Shown here: in pieces, positions 15,971 through 30,900 of the stretch | Position numbering within the stretch: the stretch's first letter is position 1 | Layout: the number at the start of each line of letters is the position of its first letter | DNA from: Argopecten irradians | Lineage: Eukaryota; Mollusca; Bivalvia; Pectinida; Pectinidae | NCBI RefSeq assembly: GCF_041381155.1 | Contig: NC_091136.1 | Coordinates: forward strand, 46,924,284-46,988,283 | Length of the DNA: 64,000 bases | Reading direction: 5' to 3' | Position numbers and translations under genes: made by a program | The notes under the pieces: model-generated | What the model was told of the DNA's origin: nothing | The model's input: the letters and a program-made list of their open reading frames with translations, nothing else | Databases searched by the model: none

Positions 15971-18900
15971 ATGTCGACAGCAGACACTCAGATGAGATGT
16001 TTGGAAATTGACATTCTACGTGACCAGAGAAACAAAGATGAAGGTTCGTAATCGTACTTCATACATGTATTTACTATTCATGTGTGTGACGTTTATGATA
16101 ATTATTTATATTTACCGTTTATAGACCGTTGAGGTTGAGCTGTCGAGTTTGATCGATTTGTTCAAAAAGAAGTAGCATTAGTATAGAATAATAAAGGCAA
16201 CTGTTAAGAACATTTACTGCTTTTATCATTATTAATGGTTACTGAGAGTTTATGGGTAATCAGGATTTATAAGTGAGAAGGATTCGTGACTGTCTCTTTA
16301 CATTACTAAACACCACGCGAGACGCCTATGAACCGGGAATAAAAACCGTTTTTCTCAACAAATACTTGTCTTATCGAGTCAAACGAAACACCATTGTAAA
16401 GTTTATTAAATTTCACGACGTTTATTACTTGCTTTAAGGACGGAATATTTAGAGGATATGTCTAAAATTTTCGTTAAAAAAGATTGACAGCTCATGAAAT
16501 GACGGCCCCGCTTCAGAAAGTAAGATGGTAACCATCGCACCCGCAAGCTACATCAAAGGCTGCGCCGGTGGATATCAAAGCAAAATCAGTCATCGCCCAA
16601 CGTCACGGTCAGTGCACAAACACAAAAGCGCCTGCCATGGACTTCCCCAAAACGCAGTGTGACTTATCCTTCTCATATACGTCCTTGGGGTAATGAATGT
16701 GTTATCCTATCGAGGAATTCTGTGAAAGAAAAGTACATGCGGTTGTTTTAAAACATTTTTATCTAAAAGGGCGTAATAATTTTGATATTGCACCATTACT
16801 CACATAAATTAGTACATTAATATGACTGAAGGCAAGGCCTTAAAGGGCGCAGCCAGATGTTTTAGTATGAATCATGCACGGCATAGGAAGAGCGTACTCC
16901 AACAATGTTAGAGGTATAGCACGACGAGACACTTTTGGAACATTACGTCGTGTTTAACCTCTAACTTCCGATAGTCCATTTACCCGATGCTGAGGGTAAC
17001 ATTTTCAAAGTTTGGATTGTGACAATATAAAATGTTTAAATCTTATATAAATCGTCATCAATGTCAAATACCAACCTCTTTTTCATAAATCAACAAGTAT
17101 TTTGACAAAATCAGCAGTAAAATCCATCTAAAACAAATATTTACATCTCCTAACGTCATCTTTCATGACCCAGACAAAACTTCATGATGAAAGCGATCCG
17201 GCCGGTGAATAGAAAAAACAAATTGCAAAGTCCCCAAAACGCTTGATCTGCCTTTACTTTTACTTGCATGCTCCCCTCTTGAATTCACGTTCCGTTTTTT
17301 GTAGTAACCAGCCGCCATATTTAAAACTAGGTCAAAATGTTATGGAAGGGATTCGTCATATCTAATCCGCTAAAATACTATTTTATGAGGCCTCAAGTTA
17401 TGGTTTTCCTAGATAAATGGGATAATTAATACCTAAACTGTAAGTACACATCAATGTTATCACTGTTAGAGCAAGAAATATTGATATTATTGCACTTTTC
17501 ATTCCGCCTTCATCTGACGTCGGAAGCTGCATCAAAGAAATAACCCTTCGGAAATGAGAGTCGACAGTCAGCAAAATAACGTCCGATAAAAAAACGGCTG
17601 ACCAGTCGACTCTCATGTTATGGGAGTAAGGAAGAGCGAAGCTCTACTTGTTTATTTTATTTTCTATTTCATTTAGAAGACATAATTTAGAAATAAAAGA
17701 ACACACTTTAAACTGTAGAAGTATATGGTGTAATGATTGTCTAGCATAAACTCAAAGAAATGAACTCAAAGATTCGGATTTCTCTGTGTCCATTCATGGC
17801 CTGGAGTGCCGCGTATGCCAATCCTGTGATTTCGCGCCATTTGTTGAATTTGAGTTCATGATATTTCCAGTAACTGTTCAGTCTGCTCTTGAAGGTGTTG
17901 ATGTTTTCAGCATCAACTATAGTATCTGGTAGTGTGTTCCAACTGTTGATGACGCGTTGTGAAAAGTTGTATTTTCTACTATCTAGTCTACAGTTACTCT
18001 TTAGTAACTTATATTTGTTTCCACGCGTCACAGATGTTTGGTTGTTTTATCTTATATTTTCATGTATCTGTTACCTTAAAAGTGCTTCGCATTTTGTGCT
18101 CTTCGGGTACGAAGGCCTGCGCCCTTATTAATCAAAATGGAACAAACTGCATTGTCTCAATTTTGGTAAAAATCACAAACTAAATCACCTCCTTTGCTTA
18201 CTATGGTGCTAAAATAAAACACAGGTAAAACTCATTTAACCATCACATTTGCACTGAATTTCCCTGATGGCTATACACTGAAGTCAATGGAGAACCCCTA
18301 AACTGTCATCTTTAAAGTTACAACAAAATGAGACTCAGACAGCAGAATTTGATAGTTCATGCATAGAAACATAGAGTCTCAGATCAGTGGTAAGGCATTT
18401 TAAAAATAATTACGCCTTTTTTTTAACAATTTTTAAAATGACATGTAGTTTTACCTCATTTGAGTAACTAAACGATTACAAACGATTACTCAAATGGGTA
18501 ACTGTTACCCATATGCAGGGTTGTGCCCAACCTGTTGAGTGTGCCATGTAAATGTACTAGATATATAATAACCCAAGATACTCTGGCATTGACACCAGAC
18601 TTAAGACATTAATAACAGATATATCTATATCTACAGGTTTAGGGCCAGAGCACACTGTTATATCAAAAGGTGGAACTTGACGACACCGTTTGGGCCAAGT
18701 CATCTCCTTTTCAAACTGACCATAGAGAAGCGGCATTTACCTTTGTTTTTTCAAAAAATGAATAATTTATCTACCCAAATATAGCAATTCGTCGAGATTA
18801 TAGCGTTTTGCATACTATGAGAAAATGGCGATGACAATGAGGGAAATTTAAAATTGTGGAAAAGAAGCTACTGTGTTGTCACAATAGAATGTGCATGCGT

Positions 18901-21900
18901 AATAAAATGGATGCCTATAAGTAGATAAATTATCCATTTGTTGAAAAGACCAAGGTAAGTGGGATTCTCGGTGGTAATATTTTGTAAGCAGTCTGAATAG
19001 GAGATTACCTTGCCTGATACCAAATGGTGTTGACAAATTTCACTTTTTGATATAGCAGTACGCCCTGGCCCTAAACCAGACATCTATCTGTCATAATGTC
19101 CAAGTCTGGTGTCTGGGCCAGAGTATCTCGGCCTATACTGCAGCCTATAGATATATATATATACCTAATTTTTGTCCATGATGCATATGTTACTATTATG
19201 CTGCACATGTACATCAGATTATATTTATTGTATTAATCTAGAGATATTGTGAGTGAATTTTGGCAGCTAGTATGATTAATTTAATTTCAATTTATAATTT
19301 TGCATTTGGTAGCTACTAGCTGTTGCCACTTAAAATACTTATGACCGCCTTTTCATTCAGAAGTGAAATTTTCTTTTCCGCTACTACAGTAGTTATAAAC
19401 TTGGATATTACAAATTTGTAAATTTTATCTAATAACTGTCATGTAGTTTTTATGTCATATGACATGACCACTTTAATTACTATTACATTTATTATTTTCA
19501 GATCGTCAATACAAAGAATTTTTCAAATACATTTGTGAAGGGAACTATGAAAATGTATTATGGCATTCCATTGCTGAAAGAATTTTAAAGAGAAACCAGG
19601 ATAACAAGAACTGTATTGAAGTCATCTTAAAAGAGAATGTAGACAACTTCTTCAATGACTGCACAGAAGAGGACAGATTTTCTTGGTAAATGGGCTAGGA
19701 TGAATTTTTGTGGGTTTTTTTTACACCCCAGAATGGTAATATGATGAATTATTCCATGTAATAAGTCCATGTTTGATCAATAGAATTAAAAACTTTACTT
19801 TTGTTAACAAATTATGTGAGTGTGAAACAAGTGAAAAATAGGATGAACATATGTACAAGTATATATGCATAATTAAGATATATTGAAATATTCAACTTAA
19901 CTTTTAAAATGTATTCCACTGGAAACCAGAGGGTACAATACATGTTGATTTGGTTTTGAATTTAATTGTGTTTTGTCAAATTGTCTGTTCATCCATCGTT
20001 CGCATATTTTGATTACTGCACTTCTATATTTAAGGTACTGCATTCAAACTTCTTACTAGGTGATACAGTGTGTCAACAAAACCGGCTCACTGTGACCTAT
20101 TTTGTACCTCAGCTGAATAAAAAAAAACTTGTCTCTCTCCAATATGACATAAGATACTGAATCTTTATTCTTGGTACCAGTATACACTGGTCGACATACC
20201 GTAGATGAGACAGTGTGTTGCATCACAGAACCAGGTCAATATGACCTATATTTTGTCCTTGAACCTTCATTTAAGGATGCTCCTTCACTGACAAATGGTA
20301 TTTTTTCTCTATCTAAAACAGGAGCAGACACTTTCAGTTACAAAAGTTACTTACTTTACACCATTATCAGCATTGAAACAATTGGGCTTCTAATTTTACT
20401 TCAAGATAAAAATATTAAAAATATTTAAAAAATTGCATCCCAAAGCAAAATATTAAAAATATTTAAAAAATTGCATCCCAAAGCAAAATAAATTATTTTG
20501 TATTGTTTTTTAGACATATATACACACAATTACGCACCTAATTATTGTTCAAATGATTTATACTCTGTCGGTGGTGGAGCATCTTTAAGAGAAACTTTTC
20601 TGGACTGTCCATTCTGTATCATACAGAACTGAAACTTCATATTTGGTGTATGGGTTCATGTTGTTGTTTCCATTGTAATAGTCCTTATTTAATCTCCAAG
20701 CATATGCATTTTGACTTTGAGGGTCCTTGATTGGTAATAAAAGATGATCATCTTGTATCTAGATGAGGCAGCGTATCAGGTTACCATTACCAACATTTTA
20801 CCTTTGAGTTTGACCTGAATTTAGGAAAATACTATTGCTTGAGCTCTCTTGGTCCACTTCTTAAGAAACTATATACTTGATATACTCCTTGTTAATTATT
20901 ACACATCTCTCTTTCAGTGAGTTGGAGATACTTGGTGTGGCCATTTCCTGTTTACAACTGTTTGTTCAGAGTAATTGGACTGGACCACTTCTCCAGTCAA
21001 CACCCTCCGATCATCTTCCAGACATTTTCTCTTCACCAGAGCAGGTAAGAAATACTATTACTTTTTATATTGCCATCTGGAAATGAGAGACATATTCCAT
21101 CATATCACATCACATCAGATTTGATATAGGAAGGCTGGGATATATAGACAATGTTAATATCTAATTTGGTTTTAAAATTTCGTTCTGGTACATTTTGTGT
21201 TTGTAAAAGCCGTTATGAAACTCTACATTTAATTGGTCACTTTTTCTGTAGCATTAATATTTTCCTGTATTACTTTCAGTTGAAAAAGCTACACAACTAT
21301 ATTCTTGAGGAACTATTGACGGATGGAGAACCAGTCTATGACAAATGCCTCCATATTGAGCTGTTATTTGTGGCTCGCTTTCTGTTGCTGGACTGCAGAG
21401 AGTATCTCAAAAATCTCCAGGTACACCGTCACAACCATAACTCAGACTTTGTTCTTTAGATATGACAGGTCATGTGTATGTATGACAACTTCTTAAGTTT
21501 GAACTTTAGAAATATTTCTTTTTGTTATTTGTGTATACTATGTGTATGCCTATTGCTATTAGGATTTTACTAGTAAGAGATAAAATGTCAGTAGTACGAT
21601 CTTTGGTCAATTGTCATCATTACCATGTGCAGGATATCTTCCAATTATTTACCATTGGTGACATATGTCCACATAGAACATAACACAGTGTGGCTAATCT
21701 GTATGATTGACTTACACTTGTTAGTGACTAACACTAGAATTCACAGCATGCATCATTGATCAAACTTTATATTACTCCTAAAGTGTATTGTTTTTACATC
21801 TTTATAAAGAAGTATATATATTTGATAAATCTTATAGAATTCTTAATGCGGTTGGAATAACTGCCTTTGGCCTATTACATGTTCTATTGCTGCAAAAGAT

Positions 21901-24900
21901 ACATAAGTGAATTAATTACTTGAAGAGTATATAATGGTTTACTTGCAGACTGCTGACTGGTGGCTACTTAGGTGTGTATCAGTTCTACAACAGGTGTTAG
22001 ATGACAGGTCCCCTACACTGAAGGCAACGACGCTGGAACTGATCGACAAAAGTAAGGTGTAACGTAGGGATCATGATTATATAAGTATGTAACAGATAGG
22101 ATTGGAAAAAGTAAGATAAAGGAAGAGCCATAATTTTGTAATTATACATGAATGTATAAAACAAAATTTGATGTTACAATGTTGTTTGAAAATGATGCAA
22201 ACATATGGTGCCAACAGACACAAGTGGAGACAACTCTGAAACTGATTTTTAAAAAAAGTTGGAGCACGTGGATCATTAATCATAATTTATATATAAATGA
22301 ACAGAGTAAGATGGAACAAAGGAACTATGTTTTGTATAATATACATAATGTCATAAAAGAACGGAAACTTAATCTTGGTTCTGAATATCTGTCACAGAAG
22401 GAGACAACCCAGGGATTGATAAACAATAGTGAGATGGCCTGGATCATGGGATCATAGTTTTATATTTTTCTATACATAACAGAGATCTATAAAATACAAG
22501 GCTAGGCAAAAGTTAGATATATTCTAAACATAACATAGATCTATGAAATACTAGGGTAGGCAAAAGTTAGATATTATTCTATACATAACATAGATCTATG
22601 AAATACTAGGGTAAGCAAAAGTTAGATATTATTCTATACATAACATAGATCTATGAAATACTAGGGTAAGCAAAAGTTAGATATTATTCTATACATAACA
22701 TAGATCTATGAAATATACTAGGGTAGGCAAAAGTTAGATATTATTCTATACATAACATAGATCTATGAAATACTAGGGTAAGCAAAAGTTAGATATTATT
22801 CTATACATAACATAGATCTATGAAATACTAGGGTAAGCAAAAGTTAGATATTATTCTATACACAACATAGATCTATGAAATACTAGGGTAAGCAAAAGTT
22901 AGATATTATTCTATACATAACATAGATCTATGAAATACTAGGGTAGGCAAAAGTTAGATATTGTGCATGATCTCAGTGTTATAATTATATATATAAAAAC
23001 ATTAGTTCGAAAATAGTACAACTTCACAATGTTGATGTTAAGAATTGTTTTACCAATGTTGTGCTCACATGATCTATCAAAATAGCCAAAACAGGATTTA
23101 TATGTATCATAGTTATAACATTGGTACACCAGAAGTTACTATTTCAGGTGAAACATGCCTTAAGTAGTATCAAATATACCTTTAATTATCACCTCAGAAG
23201 GAGCTTTGTATTTACTACATGTGGAGATGATCTACATATTTGGTGGTGTAATTTCTTTGAAGGTAAATGCTTTTCTTTGCATTATATTTTCAGTCTCCAA
23301 GTTGGAACCGCTACTCACTGATGATAAAAACAGGTAAAATATTAGATTCGTTAAGTCTTAATCAAAGTGTAAAAGAAGTAAAATATTATCTTTGTTAGCC
23401 TTAAAACCAAAGTATAAAACAGGTAAAATATTATCTTTGTTAAGTCTTAAAACAAAAGTATCACTGTCATCAACTTGTCTGTATTCTAATTTTGGTATTT
23501 AAAGGTACAGAAGATCATACCCAATTATTATGTATTAAATGTTATGCCTCATTTATGTCAGACTCAGAATACATATTATGTGACAATTCTTGTGTTTCAG
23601 AGACCTTACCATACAGTTCCGCCTTGAGGCAGGGTATACGACCATGTTTTACTATGAGTATAGTCAGGCCCATGAACACTTTATGTCTGCCAAGAAAACC
23701 GCTGGTCTATCTATTGAATTAACAGGTAAACTACCAAACACACAAACTCTGTTTAAATCTCCTAGTTATATCATTATGACTGTTACTGGTCTTTCTGTTC
23801 CTTTAGTATTATACTTTTTCATGAAATCATCGTACTTTGATTTGAGTCGGACAGATCATTGTCATCAATTGGATATTTGCCTTTAAGGATAAAAATTAAG
23901 AATTTCAAATTTTGATGATAATTTTGCATAACGCTATTAAAGGTTATATTTCCTAACCTTTAGAAATACAGAAAAAGATAGCAGAGAGAAGGCTCTGATT
24001 TGGTTTTTAAGGCAGATGTTGTCTAATTAAGGCCTATGCACTGAAAATTGGAGTATTTTGGATGTGGTCATATTTTGGCTTATGTGGCGTTTGGCATGAA
24101 TACTCTAAAATTTAACACATCAAAATTTGACTACATATTTTTTTGTTTTTATATAAAGAACAATACATCTACACACTATTTATAACTGATGTGAACATGT
24201 ACCCACTTTAAAGTTACTCTATCATGTTTCCTAAGCACACATTTTAGGTTTGTTCTGTTAACCGGAATAACACCTGTGTCAGGTTTTCTTTCTTTTGTAA
24301 AAACATGTACAGTGGAACCTCCCAAAACCGAACCTTCTCAAAACCGATCACCTCTAGAAACCGAACATGGATGTCATGTACGGAATGAATTCCTCTTTAT
24401 TAATAGTATATAAAACTTCCCAAAACCGATCCCTCCCAATTCCGAATACCGGACCGATTTTGAGATCGGAATAGTCAAATGTAACTAAAATATACTTCTG
24501 AAAACCGGCCTTACCTGAGCGACACCGATAGATTACATTGAGGTCTGATCAACCGACCGTGAAATACACACGTACCTGTACCATAGCTGTTGCATGCCAT
24601 GTCCTTGGGCATGTATACAGATGTGAATGGTTATAGGTACACGGTAATTATACCCGAGATGGTGGTGTAATTATTTCATCATGCCTATTGTTTAGATATC
24701 TAACGAAGGTCTACCATGTGCACGCGGTTTGTTTACTGTAAGAAAACAAGCAGAGCTAGTAATAAAGAGAAAGTTTCGTATTCATATCACACGTTTTTAT
24801 TTACATATGTAGATTTCTAGTTGTCGGATAACGTAAATTATCTGTATGAAGAAGCCGAAGCCATGTATTGTTTTAGAAAATGACTATTATAATGACCGGC

Positions 24901-27900
24901 ATTGACTGATCATCGTGTAATTAGACCATATAATTTGATTCTTGACGTAGGCTAACCGGAAGCGATCGGCCGTATGTAGGTTGCAGACGATAACATCCCC
25001 AAGAACATTCACGCAACTAACTAACTAAACTACATTTATAAGCGGTAACAAAGTCAAGTTTGCTGTAATCCATTCCTTTTAAACGTATGATTCTCTCTTT
25101 TGTGATAACATTCACATTAACAATCAATATCGGTCGGTTTTAACGATCACTAGCTTGGCATACATGCGATGCACTAATGTAAAAAACGACTTCCTATCGA
25201 TTAAATCCGGATCGTGATGATCGGTATTCGGTTCACTTCTCCAAACCGAACCCTCTCTAAACTGGCCGAAATTATATGCACCGACCATGATCAGTTTCGG
25301 GAGGTTCCACTGTATATAGGTATGTGATTATTTAATACATCAATATTGAAGACCAATTATTTTAAAGGGCTGTCTTTGTATCAATTTGGCTTCAAATCCA
25401 ATAATGTCAGACTCTCATGGTTGAGGGATCTATGCAAATAGACAAAAGTTGGCTGTTTAATGCAGTAAAAGTAAATCTTCAGAATTTTTATCTTTCTTTC
25501 AGAACAAGTCAGGTGCCGAAAAATTCCAGAGTACACCAAAAATAAACCACCCTATTTTCATACAAAAACGCCAAAATCTCCCAATTTACGATAGTACAGT
25601 AAGGAATTTGAACATACATTGCTTCCCTTTAATATGATGGAAAATGGGCTATTAATTTATACTGTATAACTACTGCACTGTCTAATGTATATTACACAAT
25701 ATGTAATTAACAGGTGCCATGGGGAAAAGAACAAAGTTTCAGCAGGAGGCTAAAGCACAGTTAGTGCTGAAAGTCCAGAAAGACACATCACAACCATGTG
25801 GAGGAGAGTTACTACCATCCAGGGAGGATTTGGCCCTGCCAAAAGTGAGTTTCTGTTTCTTAGGTGATTAACAACAATCTACTATCAATTCATAATAAAG
25901 GAATCATTGTGTGAAATGATCATGTTGAAGGGTGGTCCACCTCTCTCCCCCCTCCTATTAAATCAATTCTTAATGCTTGATCTAGTTGATAAATTGAGTG
26001 TTTTACTGAATTTAAAAATCTAGATATGTTATGAAATTAACCTGTCAAAAATATTTAAAGCCACATTATACGTAACTATCAACAAAAAGTCAAGTTAGAT
26101 TCGACCCCAATATTGTTAGTATTTGTAGATGTAGTTGAAATTAAATTATATCAAAGAATACTTGTAATGATTTCTGAATAACTTTGGCACAGCAGTTGTT
26201 GAAAGTTGATACTTGTAAACATGATTTTAAACCGATCACCATTGTTCATGACCCGTTAGTCATATGAGGTTCAAGGCAACGACGTTACAATTCGGTTTGT
26301 TTGACTAAATGGGACCCAGTAAGCGATGCATGTTCAATATTTATTTGATTTTCATCAAAAGTTTCCAAATCATTTTCGCTCATCTTGACTCAACATTCTT
26401 CTAAATCATTAAAAAAGCAAGACAGATACGGATATTGGGACTATAAGGAAAAGATGTAAATACAAAATATTGTACATAAATAATGCAAACAGATTTTATT
26501 CTTTTGAAGTGATTGTATACCCTTAGTGAAAATCTATATCTTGACAGATTAGCTGTGATGGGCCATCTGAAAAGAATGTCTAAATGTGATATTCATGTCA
26601 TAGTGAACTTGATTGCTCTGATAAATCACTAACACTTTACACCTCGGACTTTTTCTCTAGGACCTCCTCTTAGGCGATGATACAGTGCTTGATGCCATCA
26701 AGTTTGAAAAAGATGAACTGTTTGCTGACACGATTTCACCAATAGAACAAGCAGTTGTGGTTGGACTGATGTAAGTAAAGTTTATCGTAGAATTCAGTGT
26801 AGTTTGGCTCAAACGCCACTGGAACCAGTATATTTGGTCGATAGCCAGGTTTTCGGATTATAGAGATTTTATTTGCTATAACTTATTAAGAAGGAAATTG
26901 TCATACAATTATGCCCTAATAGACAGGGATCTGGATTAGACACAGGCTGGTTTTGACAAGTTTTACCGTATATCAAGGATCCACGGCGACCCTGATGTGG
27001 ATAGTCTGCAAACTAAAGACAGATGTTAGGCAGGTGACTTTACTAGTATTAATTGTACTGGAATGTTATTTTGAAGTGTCTTTGTTGTTAAACTGGCTAT
27101 TTTTGTCTATAAAATTCCCTGCATATACAATCTCTTAAATCTGAAAACTAAGGTGAGCTTACGCCATACTGTAGTATCCGCATCCGGCATCTGTCATAAG
27201 ACAACCGTCTACAATTTAAAAAAACCCAACCTTTTGAAAACCACTGGTCAAAATTTGACCAAATATGGATTATAGCATCCTTATTAGTTGGGGATTCAGA
27301 ATTGTACAAGGGAAGGATCAATGTAATATCCAAGTGAGCGATGCAGGCCCACTGGGCATCTTGTTTTGGTTTATCCTGAACTAATAATTCTGTCCTGAAT
27401 TAAGAAAATAAGGAAATCCACAAATATTTCAGGGAAAACTACAGACGAAGCAGAGCCCACTTTGACAGGTTGACAGATGAAGAATTAGAGGCCTACATTT
27501 CTGTAAGTGCAATACATCAGACCACAGTTGTTAAGGCATAAATCTTAAATGCCATAATTCCTTTAATGCTTATTCAATATTAGCCTGAGATACTCTGGCC
27601 CTGACACCAGACTTAGACATTATTATGTCTGGTGTATGGCGAGAGCGCAGTGCTATATCAAAAAACTGGCGCACCGTTCGGTACCAAACAGTTTTGGCGA
27701 GTTCCACCTTTTGATATAGCACTGCGCTCTGGCGTACACCAACATCTAGTGTCATTGTCTAAGTCTGGTGTCAGGGCCAGAGTATCTCGGGCTAATTCAA
27801 TATCAGATGCAGCATGGCGTTGGTGTTATGAGTTATGTAAAGTTGTAGTAAACTGTGATGTTCTCCGCTAAGTTCCTATTGGCTGATTTAGATATGTTAA

Positions 27901-30900
27901 TCAAGTTTATTTTAGGGCTCTAGCTTCATTTACAATAATGATCATACACATCTGCTAGATAAGTGTTTGTACTGTTGTAGTGTATCCTGGCCCAAGTGAG
28001 CTGCTGGTCAACCTCTGTCCACTGTCTGGTGTTAAGATCAGCTCTACAGAAGGACAGCAGTAGACGAGCTGAGAGGTCCATGATGCAGATAGAGGTTAGT
28101 AACTAGGGCTTTCAGTTAAGGAGATAATCCATGATACTCATATAGTATGTTTTATGTCACGAGGAAATGATTATTTAGAAAGAATGTTTAATTAGTTGTC
28201 ATGATTACCTAATCCAAAGTCACCCATAGTGCTATTTACTGTATAGATGTTAAAGATGCTCCACCGCCGACAAATGGCATTTTTTCGCTATCAAAAACAG
28301 GAGCAGACGATTTAGTTTTTTTCTTCTGTTACAAAAGACACTTACTTTACACCATTACCACCATTGAAAAGTTTAAGCTTCTAATTTTACTTCAAGAGAA
28401 AAATATTGAAAGTAATTATTTGCATCCCGAAAAAATTCCGTGGAACTAGGTCCTATATATGGAATGAAGTATTGATTGCGCATGCACCAAAAGCAAAATA
28501 AATAATTTCATATTATTTTTGTTTGTTAATTAGACATATATATATATATACGATTTATCACCAATTATTGTTAAATTGATGAATATCGTTTATGCTCAGA
28601 CGGCGTTGGAGCAGCTTTAAATGTTGCAGGTATGAAATTTCAAAATGTATTGTAGAACTTATTTCGTGGGAGGTTATTTTCGTGAATCACCTTTATTGTC
28701 ATTCAGGATGTGATATGTAAACCCATGATTTTTGGAGAATTTTCGCAAGGTATTAAACATCGCAAATTTCAGAGAATCTGTAAATGTTTGCAAAATTATG
28801 ATCCCCTCAATCTTAGTAAATAGGACAATTGAAGAAACTTATTTTGAAAACCACTTGCCCGAATTTAAGATTTCAGTCAAAACAGGGTAATTAACATTAA
28901 AACCGGGCAAGTTTACACCAATTTTCATATGACAACGGGAGCATATTTTACTGGTCTCGGCCTATGGGATATTTATTAAGCTGGTAAACCATAGTAATTA
29001 GGGTGGTAAGGTAGCACCATAGTAACCCATCTTTATTTCCCATTTTGACATCAAAAGATATAGTCACCTGCTCAACCACTCACTAGATTTTGCACAGGGA
29101 CTCCTGTTTCCTCTAACATTAGACCTTCCTGCACTTCCAGCTGATCAAACAAGAGTGTTATAATTTTGTTTAGAACAGTTTCACAGCTGTTGTTTATCAT
29201 AGACTCATATTTAGAATGGTTACCTATCAGCCATGTCAATGTTGTATCACCAACAGGAGATAGTGAACCAGATCACACGGACAGAGCCTCCAGCCCAACA
29301 CAGACTCCATCTGTTCTACTGCCACAGAGTCCAGTCCTCCTGGATGATCAAGGTAACCACATATTGTAGGCATGGTGTAACAGTATCATTCCTGGCTGTA
29401 TTGGGTCACAGTTTTAAGCTAAACATATCTTGAAATGCCTTGTTTTACTAATGAATTATCTAATGCATTTACTTTAACAATTTCAGTGTTTTGATAACTC
29501 CTCTATACTTATATATGCACATAAACTGTAAATACTTCTGTAACAAATTACTTTTGATGTTATAGATAATTGTTATGTTACCATTTGTCCACAGAAAGAG
29601 CTTGCAGAACTGTTTCTGAGTCTGGGAGCTGTCGGGTCAGCCCTAGATATATATGAACAACTACAGATGTGGGACCATGCTATTGCATGTTACAAACGTC
29701 TTGGGAAAATGGAAAAGGTAAGGATGACAACTTTCTGGTGTGTAGAACTGCTATAAACCATTGTAGGAAAATATTAAATGAAAACTTTTAATCAAGTGTT
29801 TTTATCACATAACTGGCCCATCCAGCCATGTCATACAGCCATGTCATAAATATGGTAAGACATGTGTAATAACACTATTATCACATGTAGTCATATATAT
29901 ATATATTTTGACGTGGCATAATTGTCTCAGTAGATGGAAACGTCACATCCGCGCCAGATTTCTACTGATTTAGATATACAGGGAATTGAAAGTCTTACTT
30001 ATATTTCTACAGTGGAACCCCCGAAACCGATCATGGTCGGTGCATATAATTTCGGCCGGTTTAGAGAGGGTTCGGTTTGGAGAAGTGAACCGAATACCGA
30101 TCATCACGATCCGAATTTAATCGATCGGAAGTCGTTTTTTACATTAGTGCATCGCATGTATGCCTAGTGTTTGTTAAAACCGACCGATATTGATTGTTAA
30201 TGCGAATGTTATCACAAAAGAGAGAATCATACGTTTAAAAGGAATGGATTACAGCAAACTTGACTTTGTTACTGCTTATAAACGTAGTTTAGTTAGTTAG
30301 TTGCGTGAATGTTCTTGGGGATGTTATCGTCTGCAACCTACATACGACCGATCGCTTCCGGTTACGTCAAGAATCAAATTATATGGTCTAATTACACGAT
30401 GATCAGTCGATGCCGGTCATTATATGACATAGTCATTTTCTAAAACAATACATGGCTTCGGCTTCTTCATACAGATAATTTACGTTATCCGACAACTACA
30501 TATGTAAATAAAAAAAAACGTGTGATTTGAATACAAAACTTTCTCTTTATTACTGGCTCTGCTTGTATTCTTACAATAAACAAACCGTGTGCACATGGTA
30601 GACCTTCGTTAGCACGGGCGGATTTAGGTTTTGAGGTTAGAGGGGGCGTGGGACAAAGCAAATCAGGCGAGGGGTCTGGGGGCCACCTAGGCCCCCAGAA
30701 GCTCTCGAATAAATGGTGCAAAATCCTGCATTCTGAGGATTTCATGAACACATTTTCCAGCAAATAATTGAAGCCATTTAAGGATGTTTATTTATGGTTT
30801 TCGTGTCAAGTGTCATATTTTTTATTTGAAGTTTTGATTTTTTTTTTTTTACTTACAGAATTGCAATATCAAAATCTTAATATTTATATGGACATAAAGC

